64,000 bases of DNA from Littorina saxatilis (taxonomy: Eukaryota; Mollusca; Gastropoda; Littorinimorpha; Littorinidae). The translations under genes were made by a program, and so were the position numbers. The notes below the pieces were generated by a model, which worked only from the letters and a program-made list of their open reading frames with translations, ran no database searches and was not told the DNA's origin. Within the stretch, counting starts at the first letter, position 1. Each line of letters opens with the position of its first letter. The stretch covers positions 56,686,435 through 56,750,434 of the forward strand of contig NC_090246.1 of the NCBI RefSeq assembly GCF_037325665.1, read 5' to 3'. Below, piece by piece: positions 35,568 to 45,931 of the stretch.

Positions 35568-35683
35568 TTTGTGTGGGTTGTTGAAGAGTGACCTCTTCTT
35601 GCTTGTGATTGGCCCCTCCAATGTTTGTACGTACGAGGTTTTGCAAGAAAATGTCACTCTCCCACAATCCATACAAACCCGAC
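35568..35683. repeat. Foldback repeat in the HADH 3' UTR region
   Basis: GGGTTTGTGTGGGTTGTTG, AGAGTGAC and TCTTGC at the left pair imperfectly with GCAAGAAAATGTCACTCT and CCCACAATCCATACAAACCC at the right, about 38 bp per arm. It lies between the HADH stop (35416) and the AATAAA at 35960, so it may be in the mature 3' UTR as a stable hairpin. Confidence 0.5.
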
Positions 35684-36301
35684 AGTTCTTTTCGGGAAAT
35701 TCGTCTATTGTGATTGGAGAAAATGAATTCCTCGCTCTGATTTGATTGTGTATGACCGTTGTTGTTTACACAGACGATTATGATTGTGCATTTGTGTGTG
35801 TACAGATTTACAGTGGATGTCAGATCACAAGCTGTTGTGGAAACTATGTGAATGTGCCAGATTGTTTTTCAGGGAGATATTTTGATATGTAACTGGTATG
35901 GTAATCCTTCGCTATTAAATTTGTTGTATGTACTGCAGTACAGGTGACATGGAATGATGAATAAATCTGCATAAATCTGTCATGCTTTTGTTTCATGAGG
36001 TTGTGTTCTGCTTCGCTTTTCACAGTCACACATTTGCTTACAAATATTGCCATCATGGGAGGCAGAGTACTGTCACAAGAAGATAACATTATACCTGTCT
36101 TTTGAAGCGCTAACAACTGCTTGTAGATTTGTTTTTCACGTTATGATAATGTAAAGTTCATGAACATGTAAAACAGAATTAAAACATTGTTTAAACAAAA
36201 ACTACTCAAGGAAGTCGGGTCTTTAAAATGGAATTTGAAAGTTGAGGTGAATTATAAGCTGTCTATAAAACCATTTGAGACATTCTGGTGAATATTAACA
36301 T

Positions 36302-36847
36302 ACCGTACTTTCCGGGTGACAAGGCGCTACAGCGCACCCCCTTCTTTTTAACAAAAATTGTAATCCAGTCACCCATTGGGCGCAGGGGGCCGATAGGGCG
36401 CACCAAAATTGAAAAAGTATACCGGTAACAAACGGTGGAAGAATGAAAATAAGCCGCACATCAAAGGAAGAATACAGGGTGGAAATGACCCAGTTTTTGC
36501 CATGAGAGGTGGTTCCCCTGTCATATCTGAGAAAGGAAACACTTCCTGCACCGGGGTCAGTGACCGGTCAGTGACCGAGTTTAACAGAGTGGAAATATGT
36601 GTGCTCTGTGCGGTGAGATCAAAGGCAGGTCCATTGTGATAGCTGGGTGGCTTGAGAGCTCCAGGAAACTTGGCCAGGGCAGTACCTAGTAGCTGAAACA
36701 TGCATTATCACAAGTTGTTTGACTGGTACTCAGGCGGTCTCTTTGATTTTTTTCGTATTTCATACAGGGATTAGGCGCTTCGTTATACAAGACGCAGGGG
36801 TCGAACTCGAGGAAAAAAGTCACGCCTTATGACCCGGAAAGTACGGT
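36302..36847. mobile_element. MITE with ACCGTACTTTCCGGG ends
   Basis: About 546 bp with ends ACCGTACTTTCCGGGTGACAAGGCG and CGCCTTATGACCCGGAAAGTACGGT, then subterminal GGGCGCAGGGGGCCGATAGG and AGACGCAGGGGTCGAACTCG. It is intergenic, downstream of HADH. The interior has no transposase. The superfamily is not assigned. Confidence 0.65.
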
Positions 36848-36979
36848 GAGTGACATTTGCTGTGTCCTTATTAGATGCAGCTTCAACGGTGTACTTGGAG
36901 ATACTCATTTACCAGAGCCTGGCAAATACTCCCTCCAAAAAATAAAACGGACAATAAGACATTCAACCAGTTTGCATAC

Positions 36980-37572
36980 TGATAAAGAAGAAAACACAAT
37001 TTCTACGATTCCAAAATAACTAAGAAAATATCAACGTAAAGTTTTTACGAATATGACCCTGCTGTGACCCTAAATTGTGACAGGGTAAACCAAACTAGGG
37101 TCATGTTGGCAGATTATCAAACCCTTGGAAATTTTCAAAGCTCTAGCTTCAAAAACGCCTGAAAATAACGTCAATTTTAAGTTATCAATCAAACATGACC
37201 CTCTGTGACCCCAAAACTTGACGAGGGTCAATCAAACTTACGTCAAGTCGGTAGATTATCAAACCCTTGAAGTGTGCATAGTATAAGTATCAAAGCGCTA
37301 GCTTCAAAATCATTCGAGTTAACCTCAACGTTAAGTTTTTAAGAAACAAACATGACCCCGCTGTGACCCCTAAATTTGACGAGGGTCAACCAAATTGGGG
37401 TCACCTCGTGAGATCATCAAACCCTAAAAGTGTGCACAGTTTCAAAGATATAGCTTTAAACACTTCTGAGATAACCTCAACGTTAAGTTTTTTGTCCATC
37501 CCGTCCGTCCGGCCATACAACCGGACACAAATGAATCTTAATACTCACCAATTACTCTGGTGAGTCAAAAAG
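36980..37572 (-). repeat. Hairpin-capped dispersed repeat, reversed copy
   Basis: Ends at the right with the foldback ACTCACC/AATTACTCT/GGTGAGT and CGTCCGTCCGGCC, the same cap as in the copies at 1948 and 43705 but reversed. The body has three or four diverged repeats of AACATGACCC, CTGTGACCCC, GTCAACC and ATTATCAAACCCTTG at roughly 130-160 bp spacing. Confidence 0.55.
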
Positions 37573-37679
37573 GGGGCTCAACTGTTAGTTAAAGTGTGTG
37601 TGTACAATGCATTTTGACAGTCAAGATAGCTGTCCATGTACCACCAAAGGTTTGGAAAAGGCGCAGACAAACATAATGA

Positions 37680-38235
37680 ACAAAGTTTTAAATAACTTTT
37701 TACATTTAAGTTTTAAAATTTGTTAAATCAAATTGGGATCAAAATAGAATATTTGCAAAACAGATTTAAAAATGATTGGATGGTATTCTTTTCATCTTCT
37801 AAATCCTAAAATATATACTTTCATGTATGTTTTGTTTTAATTGAAAACAAGCTCACAAATCTGGAAAATAACGTTTTATGCAAATTCTTTTGGCTTGTGG
37901 AACCTAGCTAGACACTGTACTTTCTTGGCCCATGATTTTGGCTAGCCTATGATTTACTCATCTTGGTGGAAAAAAATGCAGTGCGTTCATTTTTATTCTG
38001 TAAGGCCAGCAGATTGACTAAACGTATTGCTTTTGCTTCTCGCAACTTGTTTTATTTGCAAATAGTGTTTTGAAAGACACTGATTGTTAAGACTCGGATT
38101 GATAAAAATTGAACAAGTCGCGTCAAGTAATATCAAAACATTTAGTCAATCTGTTGGCCTCAAACTAACCGATCGACACTGAAAACCTGGGATGAGTCAT
38201 CGTTGAGACTTCTAAAACCTGGCTAGCTATAACTA
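37680..38235. repeat. Two diverged fragments of the 830-bp repeat, head to head
   Basis: About 37680-38055 is a reversed, diverged piece (AATGCAGTGCGTTCA, TTTTATTCTGTAAGG, GATTGACTAAACGT, CGCAACTTGTT). From 38112 a forward piece begins ACAAGTCGCGTCAAGTAA and CATTTAGTCAATCTGTTGG. Both are older than the copies at 16601, 47154 and 61128. Confidence 0.5.
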
Positions 38236-38370
38236 TAAACCAAGACGGGTCGAGCTGGTCTCGGGGAAGCATGTCAAACATAAGACCTAATTATATACTG
38301 GTTTTCTTTCATTCTTAGCACAGTTTCAGAAAAAACACTAATATATCTATACATTTTTGAATTCAAAATT

Positions 38371-41300
38371 CAATCACATATTCTTACCTCAACTCACATA
38401 AATGGCATTAACTTCAGTTCATTGCTAAGATATTGAAGTAGTACTCGACCCTGGTAAGGGGGGAAGTAACTCCCTAAGAAAAACAATCCGTAGTCAAGGA
38501 CGGGAGTCACCTCCCCTACCGGTAACCCGCACATGCGCGGTCCTGCTACCGGCCGTCATTCCACCCACTTCAACACTACTGCACAGACGTGTTGTTGTAC
38601 TCCGGCATATTTTTTGCCTTGGCCTTTCGTGGAAGGCCATTTGACCCTGGTCTTTGCGTTGCTATCTTTAGGTAAGATCGTTTCACTATCTCTTCGCTGC
38701 GTTCGTTCGAGTATTTTCGTTCGTTTGAGTATTTTCGCTGTTGTAATTCATCTCCACGTGCGCGTGTTCGATATTGCAAATGGCGGACAAAAACTCAAAA
38801 AGCAAGGGCAAACTTGTTTCCCTACTCTCTTCACCGGGAAAAGAGAAGGATAAAGACAAGTCTAAGTCTAAATCAAAGACGCGTGCCTCTGTGTCTTCTT
38901 CACAGCCTACTTCTTTAATTCTGGTTACTGACCCGGTGACTAAGAAGACAGAACGGGTGTCGCTCGACTCTACGTCACCGTCACCGGTTTTCCCTACGCG
39001 GGAACGTTCTTCTCCTCCTCTCTCGCGCTCGCAGACGCCACGGTCTAGCGAGTCCGTGTCGCGGGAAGAAATTCTGGCTATGTTTGCCACTCTGAAACAT
39101 GACCTAGTTGCCTTACATTCGGCTGAAAGGCCTGTCGCTCCCCTCCCGCCTGGCGTGGGGGGGGTGGCTTCTCTTTCTCGGCTGCGGCCGTCCGCGACGA
39201 TCACGTCGGCTGATCTCGGGCCGGATTTTTCTGGTTTGGTTGCGGATTCCCCTGCCTTTTCAGGGGGGTTCGCGGCCTTAGCGCCGCCCGGTTCCAGCGC
39301 TTCGGCGTTGGGCGGCGTTTGTGGGAGTCCCCATCTTTTTGGGGGCTCACACTTGCCTGCGGGCCCGGGTTACGCTCTTGCGTCGCCGGGTTCGCAGACG
39401 GCTCCTCCCCGGCAGTACACCGTCCATCACGTGGCGGGTGCGCTAGGGAGCGGCGTAGCGCGCCAGCCTGCCCCCCTGGGATCAGTTTCGGCTGTCCCGG
39501 CCTCTGGGGGGCAGGCAGCAGCGTCTTGTTTGCCCAGTTCTGGCCTACAAGATTCTGTCGGCGGTCATCGACCTGTAGCTCTTGGTTCGGCTGCCGCCGT
39601 TCCTGGTTGGAGTTCGCAGGGGGTAGGCTCCTCTGGTTGCCCCTCGGGGCTTCCGGTCGGGCCTGCCCGCGGATTGTCGTCCTCGACTTCCGGTTGTGCT
39701 GTGGCAGGCACTTCCGGTGGAGGACAGCGGGCTAGTGGTTCCGGTGGCAGTGTCCCTGCTATCCCGTCCCTGGTTACGCATCGACTTCCGGCCCCGACTT
39801 CCGGTTCCGCCGCGGCGGTTCCGGTTGTCGGCGGTGCTGTTGGTGGACATTTTGCGGCGCTTCCGTCTATTGTTCAACCGACTCTAGCCACTTCCGCTTC
39901 CGTGGACGGGTGGGTTTCCGGTTTACCGGACCCTCCTTCTGATGGAGATCAGGAAGGTTTTGGAGAGGAACAGGAAGGGGATGAGGATCGTTCCGAATCC
40001 GTTACCCCCTTACGGATTCCCAATAAGCTGGGCCCTACTCTGGAGTTGGCTGCGGAGATAACCTCACGGTACTTCCCTGAGGGTGTCTCCGCCGACTCTA
40101 CTGTTGTCGCACCCCCTCCTTCTGCTTTGGCAGACTTTGCGGGCGCGGGGGACACGAGGGCGAAGTTCCGTTTCACGGAATCGCCTTCCGTCCCGTTTGT
40201 GATGGCTCAGGTGTTGGCGGACGCTAACACACCCTACCCTCTTTTGGCTGCTCATGGGGAAGCCCCCCATTCTGCCCAGCCTTGGTTAACCTCGGCTCAG
40301 GCGGGCGGCGGCCTCCCAGCCAACTCAAGAAGATCGCGGCTGCCTAGCAGGCCACATTCTCTTCTCTCCTCTTTTTCGCTGCCCACAGCTCCACTTCCGG
40401 TGACTCCGGAACTGGCTCGCTTGCGGCAGGATGGTTATAGCCGAGATAGGACTTCCGTTTGTACGGAACAGAGTCTACTCGGGCTGGAGGAAAGCGGGCG
40501 TTCTTCCCTTGAACTGACCTCTTTAGCGGAAACGCTCATCCGGTCTCTCACGAGAGCCATCGCTTCGTCCATCGAGCCTTTTAGGTTTCGTGACGATGCT
40601 ATTGAGGCTGATGCTGCCATGCTCCTGGCGGCGCTTGCGAAGGTCACTGACAGTCAGATGACGCTTGCTGCTCGGCTCTACTCTCAGGTGGTGTTCTGGA
40701 GGCGCGAGGCTTTTCTTAACGGCTCTCGCCTAACGGATAAGGCCACCATAGACTCTTTGAGAGTCTCTCCCTTTTCAGAGGGTGCGTTGCTGGGGTCACG
40801 CTCTTTGGATGCCCTTCGGCAGCAAACTGAGGAAACTCGTGACCAACATGTGGTGCAACTGACGGAACTCGCTCTTAAGCAGCACAGCAACAAACCACGG
40901 AGTTCTGCGTCAGCGCCAGACAGCTCTTCTGGGCAGCAGTCGTCTCGCGCAGGTAGGGGTGGGTCACGGTCCCGTCCTTACCAGCGTAAACCTTCCTTCG
41001 GGAAGCGGGGGTCGGGGCGCAAGCCCAACCCCCAATGAGCCACCCCCGATCCAGTCACCCCCCCCAGCCTCTACCCTTTTGGTAGCAGGCGGCCTCTTCC
41101 GGGTCCTGCCAGCTTGGCTGTCTCGGACAAGCAGCCTATGGGGCATGGGGGTGATTCGATCGGGGTTCCGCCTTCCTTGGCAGGAAGGCAAAGCCCCTTC
41201 GTCCAGGGCGCCGGCCAACTTCCGGTTTCCGGTCAGCCCAGACGCTCAGGAGACTTTACAGGCGGAAATCCTTCTCTTTCTGCGGAAGCAGGCTATAGAG

Positions 41301-43684
41301 GAGTTTCTCGGCCACCCCTTCTTGGGACTTTACGGCAGAATTTTGGTTGTCCCCGGGGTGTTGCACCAAGGCATGGTGTTCGATTAACGGGAGTGGGCAG
41401 TCCGTCCCACTCAACGTCGTTTATACAAACTGCAGGCGCGCCCTTTTCAGGCGGCGCTCAGTTCAGTCTGGAATCTGACGTCACACGGCTGGGACGTCTC
41501 AGTTCCGTTTCGAGGTCTGGTTGCAGCAGACCACGCCTCAGTGGATGAACACTCCTTGGCTTCTGGTTCATCACTTTCTCTCCGCTTTCCAGGGCACCCA
41601 TTTGTTGTTTCTTTACGACAACACGGCGGTCTCTGCTTATTCCAACAAACAGGGCGGGTCCCGATCTCGGCTGTGGTCCAGCCGAGCATGCGAGACGCTT
41701 TGTTAGATCCTGATCTCGGCTCGCTATCTGCCTGGCTGCCTGAACGTCCTTGCCGACGTCATCAGCCGTTCCTTCCAGATCCTCCACACGGAGTGGACCA
41801 TCACCCATCAGGCGCTCCTCCTTCTTTGGGCGCAGGTAGAGCGTCCGATGGTCGTCCTTTTCGCCACGAGATTTTCACGTCGCCTCCCGATCGTTGTGTC
41901 TGTTTCCGGGCCCGGAAGCTTGGCAGATCGACGCGATGACGATCAGCTGGGCAGGGCTAGAGGCTTACGCCTTCCCTCCCACTCCACTCATCGGAAGGGT
42001 TCAGCCTAAGCCGACTTGGAGCGGCTTCATCTCCTTCTCGTGGCACCGCGCTGGCCCAGTCAGCATTAGTTCCCGGACCCCATGCGGCTCACCAGCGGCC
42101 CGCCAATCCCGCTCGGCCGCCGGCGAGGGGAGCTTTTCCAGCCCAGAACGGGGACTCTGCACATCGCCCCGAGGGCCTGGATCCTCACGCCTGGAGAGGG
42201 TTCGGAGATCACTGGGGTGCTCAGGCGCCTCCGTTTTCGCTTTTGGACTTAGGCCAGAAGGCTCACAGGCCACCTCCTCTGTCTACTAGTCACACTGGCT
42301 GGCTTGGACTCGATGGTTTGCGGCTAACAATGTTGTCCCGGTCGCCCTGCGATCAATGCAGGTCGCAAACCATCTGGCATGGCTCTCCGCTCGGGGACGC
42401 GCCGCGTCCGCTTTGCGCGCTCGCCGCTCAGCCATCTCTGTTACTTTTAAGCAACTTGGACGCTCCATCTCCCTCGGGGGAGTTATCGCGAGTGTGCTAA
42501 AGGGCGCGGCCCTCAGTTCTGCAACGGAGAGAACTTCTGTCCCGGCTTGGGACGTTCTTCTAGTACTCGAACTTCTCCGTTCTAGTGCTTTTGAACCTTT
42601 ACAAGACGCTAGTCTCTCTGACCTTACGCGCAAAACTCTCATGCTCATACTGCTCGCTTCCGCGCGGAGGGGCAGTGAGATCCACGGCCTCTCAGGCCTA
42701 GACCGGGATATCACTTTCGGAAGAGACGGCTCGGTTTCACTGCGTGTCCGTCCCGATTTTCTCGCCAAGAATCAAAAACCTGGTCCACTTTCACCGATCA
42801 TTTCCATTCGGCCTCTCCGGGACATTTTTAGCCCCCGGCGATCCGGATTTTTCTAACTGCCCGGTACGCGCGCTTAAGGCTTACTTGTCGCGCACCGCTC
42901 CGTTTCGAGCATCAAGCTCCGAAGTTGTTTATTTCGATCATTTCAGCCCGAAATAAAGACTTTGCAAAAACCACGCTTTCCAGATGGTCTTCCACACTTA
43001 TAAGGCATGCTTATCAGTGGTGGCAGACACAAAAAGGGGGGGGGCAGTCAGTCCTTCCTTCTCGATCACCTCGTACGCACGAGGCTTGAGCGTGGGCAAC
43101 TTCCTTAGCTGTCCTCAAGTCTGGAAGGATGTCAGACGTCCTCAAAGCTGCATACTGGACGACTCATGATGTCTTCCTCAGCTACTACCTCCGGGGCATT
43201 GCCAGCACTCATCCGGACGGTACCAACTGCCTCCCAGCTATGGTTGCCGCAGGCCAGATACTTCCAAGAGATTAATGTGAGTATCCCACCGCCTTTATGT
43301 GCAATCTGCCATTTATGTGAGTTGAGGTAAGAATATGTGATTGAATCGAAAATTTCAAAACTAAATTTTCATTTAATTAATATACTTACTCAACTCACAT
43401 CGTTTATACCCTCCCATCCATCCCCGCTAACATTATATGTGTTACAGGTGTGTGTTTCCGTGGGGGAATGACGGCCGGTAGCAGGACCGCGCATGTGCGG
43501 GTTACCGGTAGGGGAGGTGACTCCCGTCCTTGACTACGGATTGTTTTTCTTAGGGAGTTACTTCCCCCCTTACCAGGGTCGAGTACTACTTCAATATCTT
43601 AGCAATGAACTGAAGTTAATGCCATTTATGTGAGTTGAGTAAGTATATTAATTAAATGTAAATTTAGTTTTGAAATTTTCGATT
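38371..43684 (+). mobile_element. DIRS-like retroelement C (intergenic)
   Basis: 5.3 kb. Inverted terminal repeats at about 38371-38565 and 43463-43684 share CTCAACTCACATAAATGGC, CCTGGTAAGGGGGGAAGTA, CGTAGTCAAGGACGGGAGTC and ACCGGTAACCCGCACATGCG. The internal complementary region at 43308-43401 joins the complements of both ends. Parts: a gag-like reading region 38774-41038 (754 codons, Lys/Ser-rich start, Gly/Ser/Pro-rich middle, Arg/Ser-rich end) that looks whole; an RT/RNase H-like region about 41200-42260 (NTAVSAYSNKQGG is RNase H-like); and a tyrosine recombinase-like region about 42300-43270 (LILLASARRGSEIHGLSGL). The pol part is broken, with several breaks. Near-identical terminal repeats suggest a recent insertion. 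Confidence 0.8.
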
Positions 43685-43704
43685 TTATAAGGAATACAAT
43701 GCAA

Positions 43705-44600
43705 TCCTTTTTGACTCACATGCGAAGCAAAAGTGAGTCTATGTACTCACCCGAGTCGTCCGTCCCCCCCGTCCGTCCGGAAAACTTTAACGTTGGATAT
43801 TTCTTGGACACTATTCAGTCTATCAGTACCAAATTTGGCAAGATGGTGTATGATGACAAGGCCCCAAAAAACATACATAGCATCTTGACCTTGCTTCAAG
43901 GTCAAGGTCGCAGGGGCCATAAATGTCTAAAAAACAGCTATTTTTCACATTTTCTCTGAAGTTTTTGAGATTCAATACCTCACCTATATATGATATATAG
44001 GGCAAAGTAAGCCCCATCTTTTGATACCAGTTTGGTTTACCTTGCTTCAAGGTCAAGGTCACAGGAGCTCTTCAAAGTTGGATTGTATACATATTTTGAA
44101 GTGACCTTGACCCTGAACTATGGAAGATAACTGTTTCAAACTTAAAAATTATGGGGGGCACATGTTATGCTTTCATCATGAGACACATTTGGTCATATAT
44201 GATCAAGGTCAAGGTCTCTTTGACCCTTATGAAATGTGACCAAAATAAGGTAGTGAACCACTAAAAGTGACCATATTATTATTATTATTATTATTATTGT
44301 GATCATTTTTATGCGCCTAATCTAGATATAGCCCTAGGCGCTTACATATTAATACCATATCTCATGGTAGAAAGAGCCAATAAGCACCATTGTACTTCCT
44401 ATGTCTTGAATTAACAGCTTTGTGTTGCATGACCTTGACTCAAGGTCACATGTATTTTGGTAGGAAAAATGTGTAAAGCAGTTCTTAGTGTATGATGTCA
44501 TTGCTAGGTTTAGTTATTTGACCTTGACCCTGAAGGTCAATGTCATGTAAAGGTCAAGGATGTGAGTCATATGGGCTTTGCCCTTCTTGTTTTAATCAGA
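43705..44600 (+). repeat. Hairpin-capped dispersed repeat, forward copy
   Basis: Starts GACTCACATGCG/AAGCAAAAGTGAGTC (foldback), then CGTCCGTCCCCCCCGTCCGT and AACTTTAACGTTGG. The body has spaced CAAGGTCAAGGTC phrases. It ends GTGAGTCATATG, the small hairpin GGGCTTTGCCC and TTCTTGTTTT, matching the end of the copy at 1948-2672. It is interrupted at 44276-44345 by an ATT microsatellite and a SINE-like tail (GCGCCTAATCTAGATATAGC, CCTAGGCGCTTACA). Confidence 0.6.
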
Positions 44601-44639
44601 CGGCCCACTTTGTCAACATCATGGGCCAACGAATTAAGA

Positions 44640-45045
44640 CTCGACTATCATTGAATGCTGAAGAAGTAAAAATTCGATTTTAATGGCAACTTAATGAAAC
44701 AATGAAAAAATGTTTAAACTTCCAAGCCAAAATACAATCCTACAGTCTGGACTGATAAAATAAAGTTTTACCAAAGTTTCAATCAACTTGCTTAGAAAAA
44801 AAGGTGACTACAGTGCGGCCTCAACTTTAGCAAAAAACTATATATGACGTCACCAAAGATATTTATCAAAATGAAAAAACACAGATTTGGGGATATCTAT
44901 AAGAACTCACGTGCAAAGTTTTATAAGCATCTGTTTTCTAGGAATCGCTGTGCATGCATTCACACACACACACACACAGGGTACATACACCATCAACCAT
45001 GTCTTGATTCCCAGTCTATCTGAAAAAATGTGGTCAAAATTGGAT
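44640..45045 (+). repeat. Old fragment of the 830-bp repeat
   Basis: Diverged but ordered matches: GTGCGGCCTCAACTTTAGC, ATATGACGTCACCAAAGATA, GGGGATATCTATAAGAACTC, a short CA repeat (44962-44979), ACACCATCAACC and GTCTTGATTCCCAGTCTATC. The terminal foldback has decayed. Confidence 0.5.
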
Positions 45046-45289
45046 TATTTGTAACAAAGGGAGCGACAGTTTGAGGGTTTATAACTCTTCTGGCAGATGG
45101 TTCATGTACTGTCAACTTTTGTAACCACCTAAGTGCACATGCTTACTGAGAGAGAGAGAGAGAGGCAAAATCAAACACAATTTTAACTTCAATATTTTAA
45201 TCATGCCTTTTCGTTCCAAAGTAACATTGCATCTTACATAAGTATTCTACAATACCAACAGAAGAATAACTGCATTATAAGTTAACATC

Positions 45290-45514
45290 AAGGGCGGATC
45301 AATTCACTTTGGAGGGGGGGGGGGGGGGGTTACAAAATGACTGCGAAGATACAAGCCTCTAGGGGGGTCCGGGGGCATGCCCCCCCGGAAATTTTTTGTA
45401 TCCAAAGAAGCAAAATAGAGCTATCTGGTGCATCCTGAGCCAATAAATTACCTCTTTTTTGGGGGGGTGGGGGGGTTACGTAACCCGTGTAACCCCCCCC
45501 CCAGATCCGCCCTT
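45290..45514. mobile_element. Small element with CAAGGGCGGATC ends
   Basis: 225 bp beginning CAAGGGCGGATCAATTCACT and ending AGATCCGCCCTTG, with poly-G next to the left end and poly-C next to the right end. The interior has GGGGGTCCGGGGGCATGCCC and TGAGCCAATAAATTACC. The same ends and interior phrases occur in the split element at 60837-62137. Confidence 0.65.
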
Positions 45515-45931
45515 GAACATGTCTCAGACAAAGTAACGCTATTTTCAGATGATAGTTGCCAGGGTGCCTACCATGCTGTATTATTTTTAAATAAAAAGTA
45601 CAGTATGTTGGCCACTCAATGTGTTTTAACTAGATCAGACTATTCTTGCGGTTGAAACATATAAATCAAACAAATGACAAGAAAAACAATTGCCACTCAT
45701 ACAGGCCATCTTGCCCTCCTTCCTGACCCTCACACAAACCAACAAATATATCACAAAGGCAGAAGTAAATAGAGAGTAGTTACTTAACACACACATACAC
45801 AAATCAGATACTAATTCATTTTTTTCTCCTCAAACATTGCTTCAAACATGTATACAAACAGACAGCAAAGGTAAAGTAAATAGGAAAAAGAAAAGAAAAC
45901 AACAATGAAAAAACACCCTCATAACCAGATT
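45515..45931. other. Intergenic or 3' UTR stretch, nothing recognised
   Basis: AT-rich DNA downstream (minus strand) of the RING-finger gene stop codon at 45932. It probably includes that gene's 3' UTR. No other gene or repeat was recognised. Confidence 0.5.

Noticed and set aside
36302-36847. Regulatory element of HADH
   Set aside because: Clean inverted termini identify it as a MITE, and it lies beyond the likely polyadenylation site.
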